From positions 1-6,467 of the forward strand of contig JARDZH010000118.1 of NCBI GenBank assembly GCA_029240955.1: 6,467 bases of DNA, written 5' to 3'. A model generated the notes under the pieces. That model saw nothing but the letters and a program-made list of their open reading frames with translations, was not told the DNA's origin and did not search any database. Each line of letters opens with the position of its first letter. Position 1 is the stretch's first letter. This stretch comes from Pseudomonas sp. Lineage in GTDB: Bacteria; Pseudomonadota; Gammaproteobacteria; Pseudomonadales; Pseudomonadaceae. The translations under genes and the position numbers were made by a program. Shown here in pieces: positions 5,506 through 6,467 of this stretch.

Positions 5506-6467
5506 TCAGGAATACTCGTCAGAAAGCAGCGGATTACCTTCGCCGTGATAGTGGGGAACACCGCGCAGGACACCCTGGAAGGCGCTGAGCGGTTCGCCGA
5601 TCTTCAGCCCCTGTGAGCCGATCCGGTATTCGCGGATGGTTGACTCGTGGGTGCCGGTACGTTTCTTGATGACCGAAATGGCTCGACGAACCTCGCCCAG
5701 TGCTTCGAAGTAGCGCAACAGGATCACCGTATCCGCCAGATAGGTGATATCGATCGGCGCACGTGCGTCCTCAACCAGCCCGTGTTGAGCGACGGTCATG
5801 AAGGTCGAAGCGCCGTGCCTGTTTAGGTAGAGCAACAGTTCGTGCATGTGCAGGACCAGCGCGTTTTCTTCAGGCATCGCGGCCTGATAGCCGTTGATGC
5901 TGTCGATGACCACGGTCTTGATCTGCTTTTCGTCGACCGCGCGGCGCACCCGGTGGGCGAATTCGCCAGGGGACAGTTCGGCCGCATCGACCTGTTCGAT
6001 CACCAGATTGCCGCTGTCTCGCATGGCTACCAGGTCGATACCCAGTTTCAGCATGCGATCGATGAGCAGCCCCAGCTCCTCGTCGAAAATGAACAGGCCG
6101 ACCCGCTCGCCACGGGCGACGGCCTGGGCGGCGAACACCATCGCCAGCAGCGATTTACCCGTACCCGACGGGCCGAGAATCAGCGTGCCGGACCCGCTGT
6201 CGAGCCCGCCGCCAAGCAGCGCATCCAGTTCGGCGATGCCGCTGGTGTTCTGCTTCGTTGCATAGCGCTGTCGATGCTCGGCAGCCACCAGCCGTGGAAA
6301 CACGTGGATACCGTCCTCGGCGATGATGAAATCGTGAAAGCCGCCGCGGTACTTCTGGCCACGGTATTTGGTGACCTTCATGCGACGCCGTTCGGCGCCG
6401 TAATTGGGCGTCAGCTCCTCCAGGCGGATCACGCCGTGAGCGACACTGTGCACGGTCTTGTCCAGCG
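5506..6467 (-). CDS. KaiC-like RecA-type ATPase, C-terminal part (second KaiC domain; 5' end outside window)
   Basis: The frame is open to the window edge, and the GTG at 6451-6453 is probably not the start. The visible N-terminal stretch (VIRLEEL, KVTKYRG, FIIAEDGIHVFPRL) resembles the end of a KaiC repeat, so a first KaiC domain should lie beyond 6467. Numbering from the codon at 6453, the second domain has Walker A GPSGTGKS (94-101), paired glutamates FIFDEE (125-126) matching the KaiC catalytic pair, Walker B VVIDSING (181-188) and ADTVILLRYFE (240-250). Lys263 and Arg265 in VIKKRTG match the conserved KaiC K-x-R. At the sites of cyanobacterial Ser431/Thr432 this protein has Thr237-Tyr238. 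The tail ends about 15 residues after the region equivalent to the KaiC A-loop, so it is shorter than the KaiA-binding tail. Neither kaiA nor kaiB is in the window. An ATPase and stress or signalling role is more likely than a true clock; this is inference. Confidence 0.9.
   Translation of the reverse strand, partial: LDKTVHSVAHGVIRLEELTPNYGAERRRMKVTKYRGQKYRGGFHDFIIAEDGIHVFPRLVAAEHRQRYATKQNTSGIAELDALLGGGLDSGSGTLILGPSGTGKSLLAMVFAAQAVARGERVGLFIFDEELGLLIDRMLKLGIDLVAMRDSGNLVIEQVDAAELSPGEFAHRVRRAVDEKQIKTVVIDSINGYQAAMPEENALVLHMHELLLYLNRHGASTFMTVAQHGLVEDARAPIDITYLADTVILLRYFEALGEVRRAISVIKKRTGTHESTIREYRIGSQGLKIGEPLSAFQGVLRGVPHYHGEGNPLLSDEYS

Noticed and set aside
1..6467. Mobile element, integration site, CRISPR array or horizontally acquired island
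   Set aside because: No transposase, integrase, tRNA, direct-repeat array or shift in base composition was seen; composition is even through the coding regions.
5506..6467. A complete circadian kaiABC-type clock
   Set aside because: Only a KaiC-like gene is visible, its Ser/Thr phosphorylation pair is replaced by Thr-Tyr, and its C-terminal tail is short; neither KaiA nor KaiB is encoded in the window.

Overview
The window looks like a chromosomal stretch from a Pseudomonas, most likely of the fluorescens/putida-like environmental group. The reasons are its high, even GC content, its GC-rich third codon positions, and protein families that I recognise from that genus. This assignment rests on recognition and composition only; no search was run. 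I see no tRNA, rRNA, insertion sequence, CRISPR array or other sign of mobility. Coding density is about 97 percent.

The window holds two sets of signalling genes facing each other. On the plus strand (1-3432) are the last receiver domain of a protein that begins before the window (probably a large hybrid histidine kinase), a stand-alone CheR methyltransferase, a CheB methylesterase without a receiver, a receiver-histidine kinase, and a single-domain CheY-like response regulator. cheR, cheB and the kinase overlap by 4 and 7 bases and are almost certainly one translationally coupled operon. The response regulator follows after 98 bases with its own good ribosome binding site. On the minus strand (3476-6467), read right to left, are a KaiC-type RecA-like ATPase cut by the window edge and, 2 bases after its stop, a 675-residue hybrid histidine kinase. 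That kinase runs pseudo-receiver, PAS, HisKA, HATPase and receiver. The two sets meet tail to tail over 43 bases that contain small hairpins.

No protein in the window has a predicted membrane segment, a DNA-binding domain or a second-messenger output domain. The picture is a cytoplasmic phosphorelay: several kinases, four normal receivers, one degenerate receiver, and a methylation/demethylation pair with no chemoreceptor in sight. The most interesting points are the orphan CheR/CheB pair, whose substrate may be the kinase just upstream; the KaiC-like ATPase coupled to a kinase with a degenerate receiver; and the Thr-Tyr pair at the KaiC phosphorylation sites. KaiC-like genes and CheR/CheB-kinase clusters are known in this genus, so this is a poorly characterised arrangement rather than a clearly new system.
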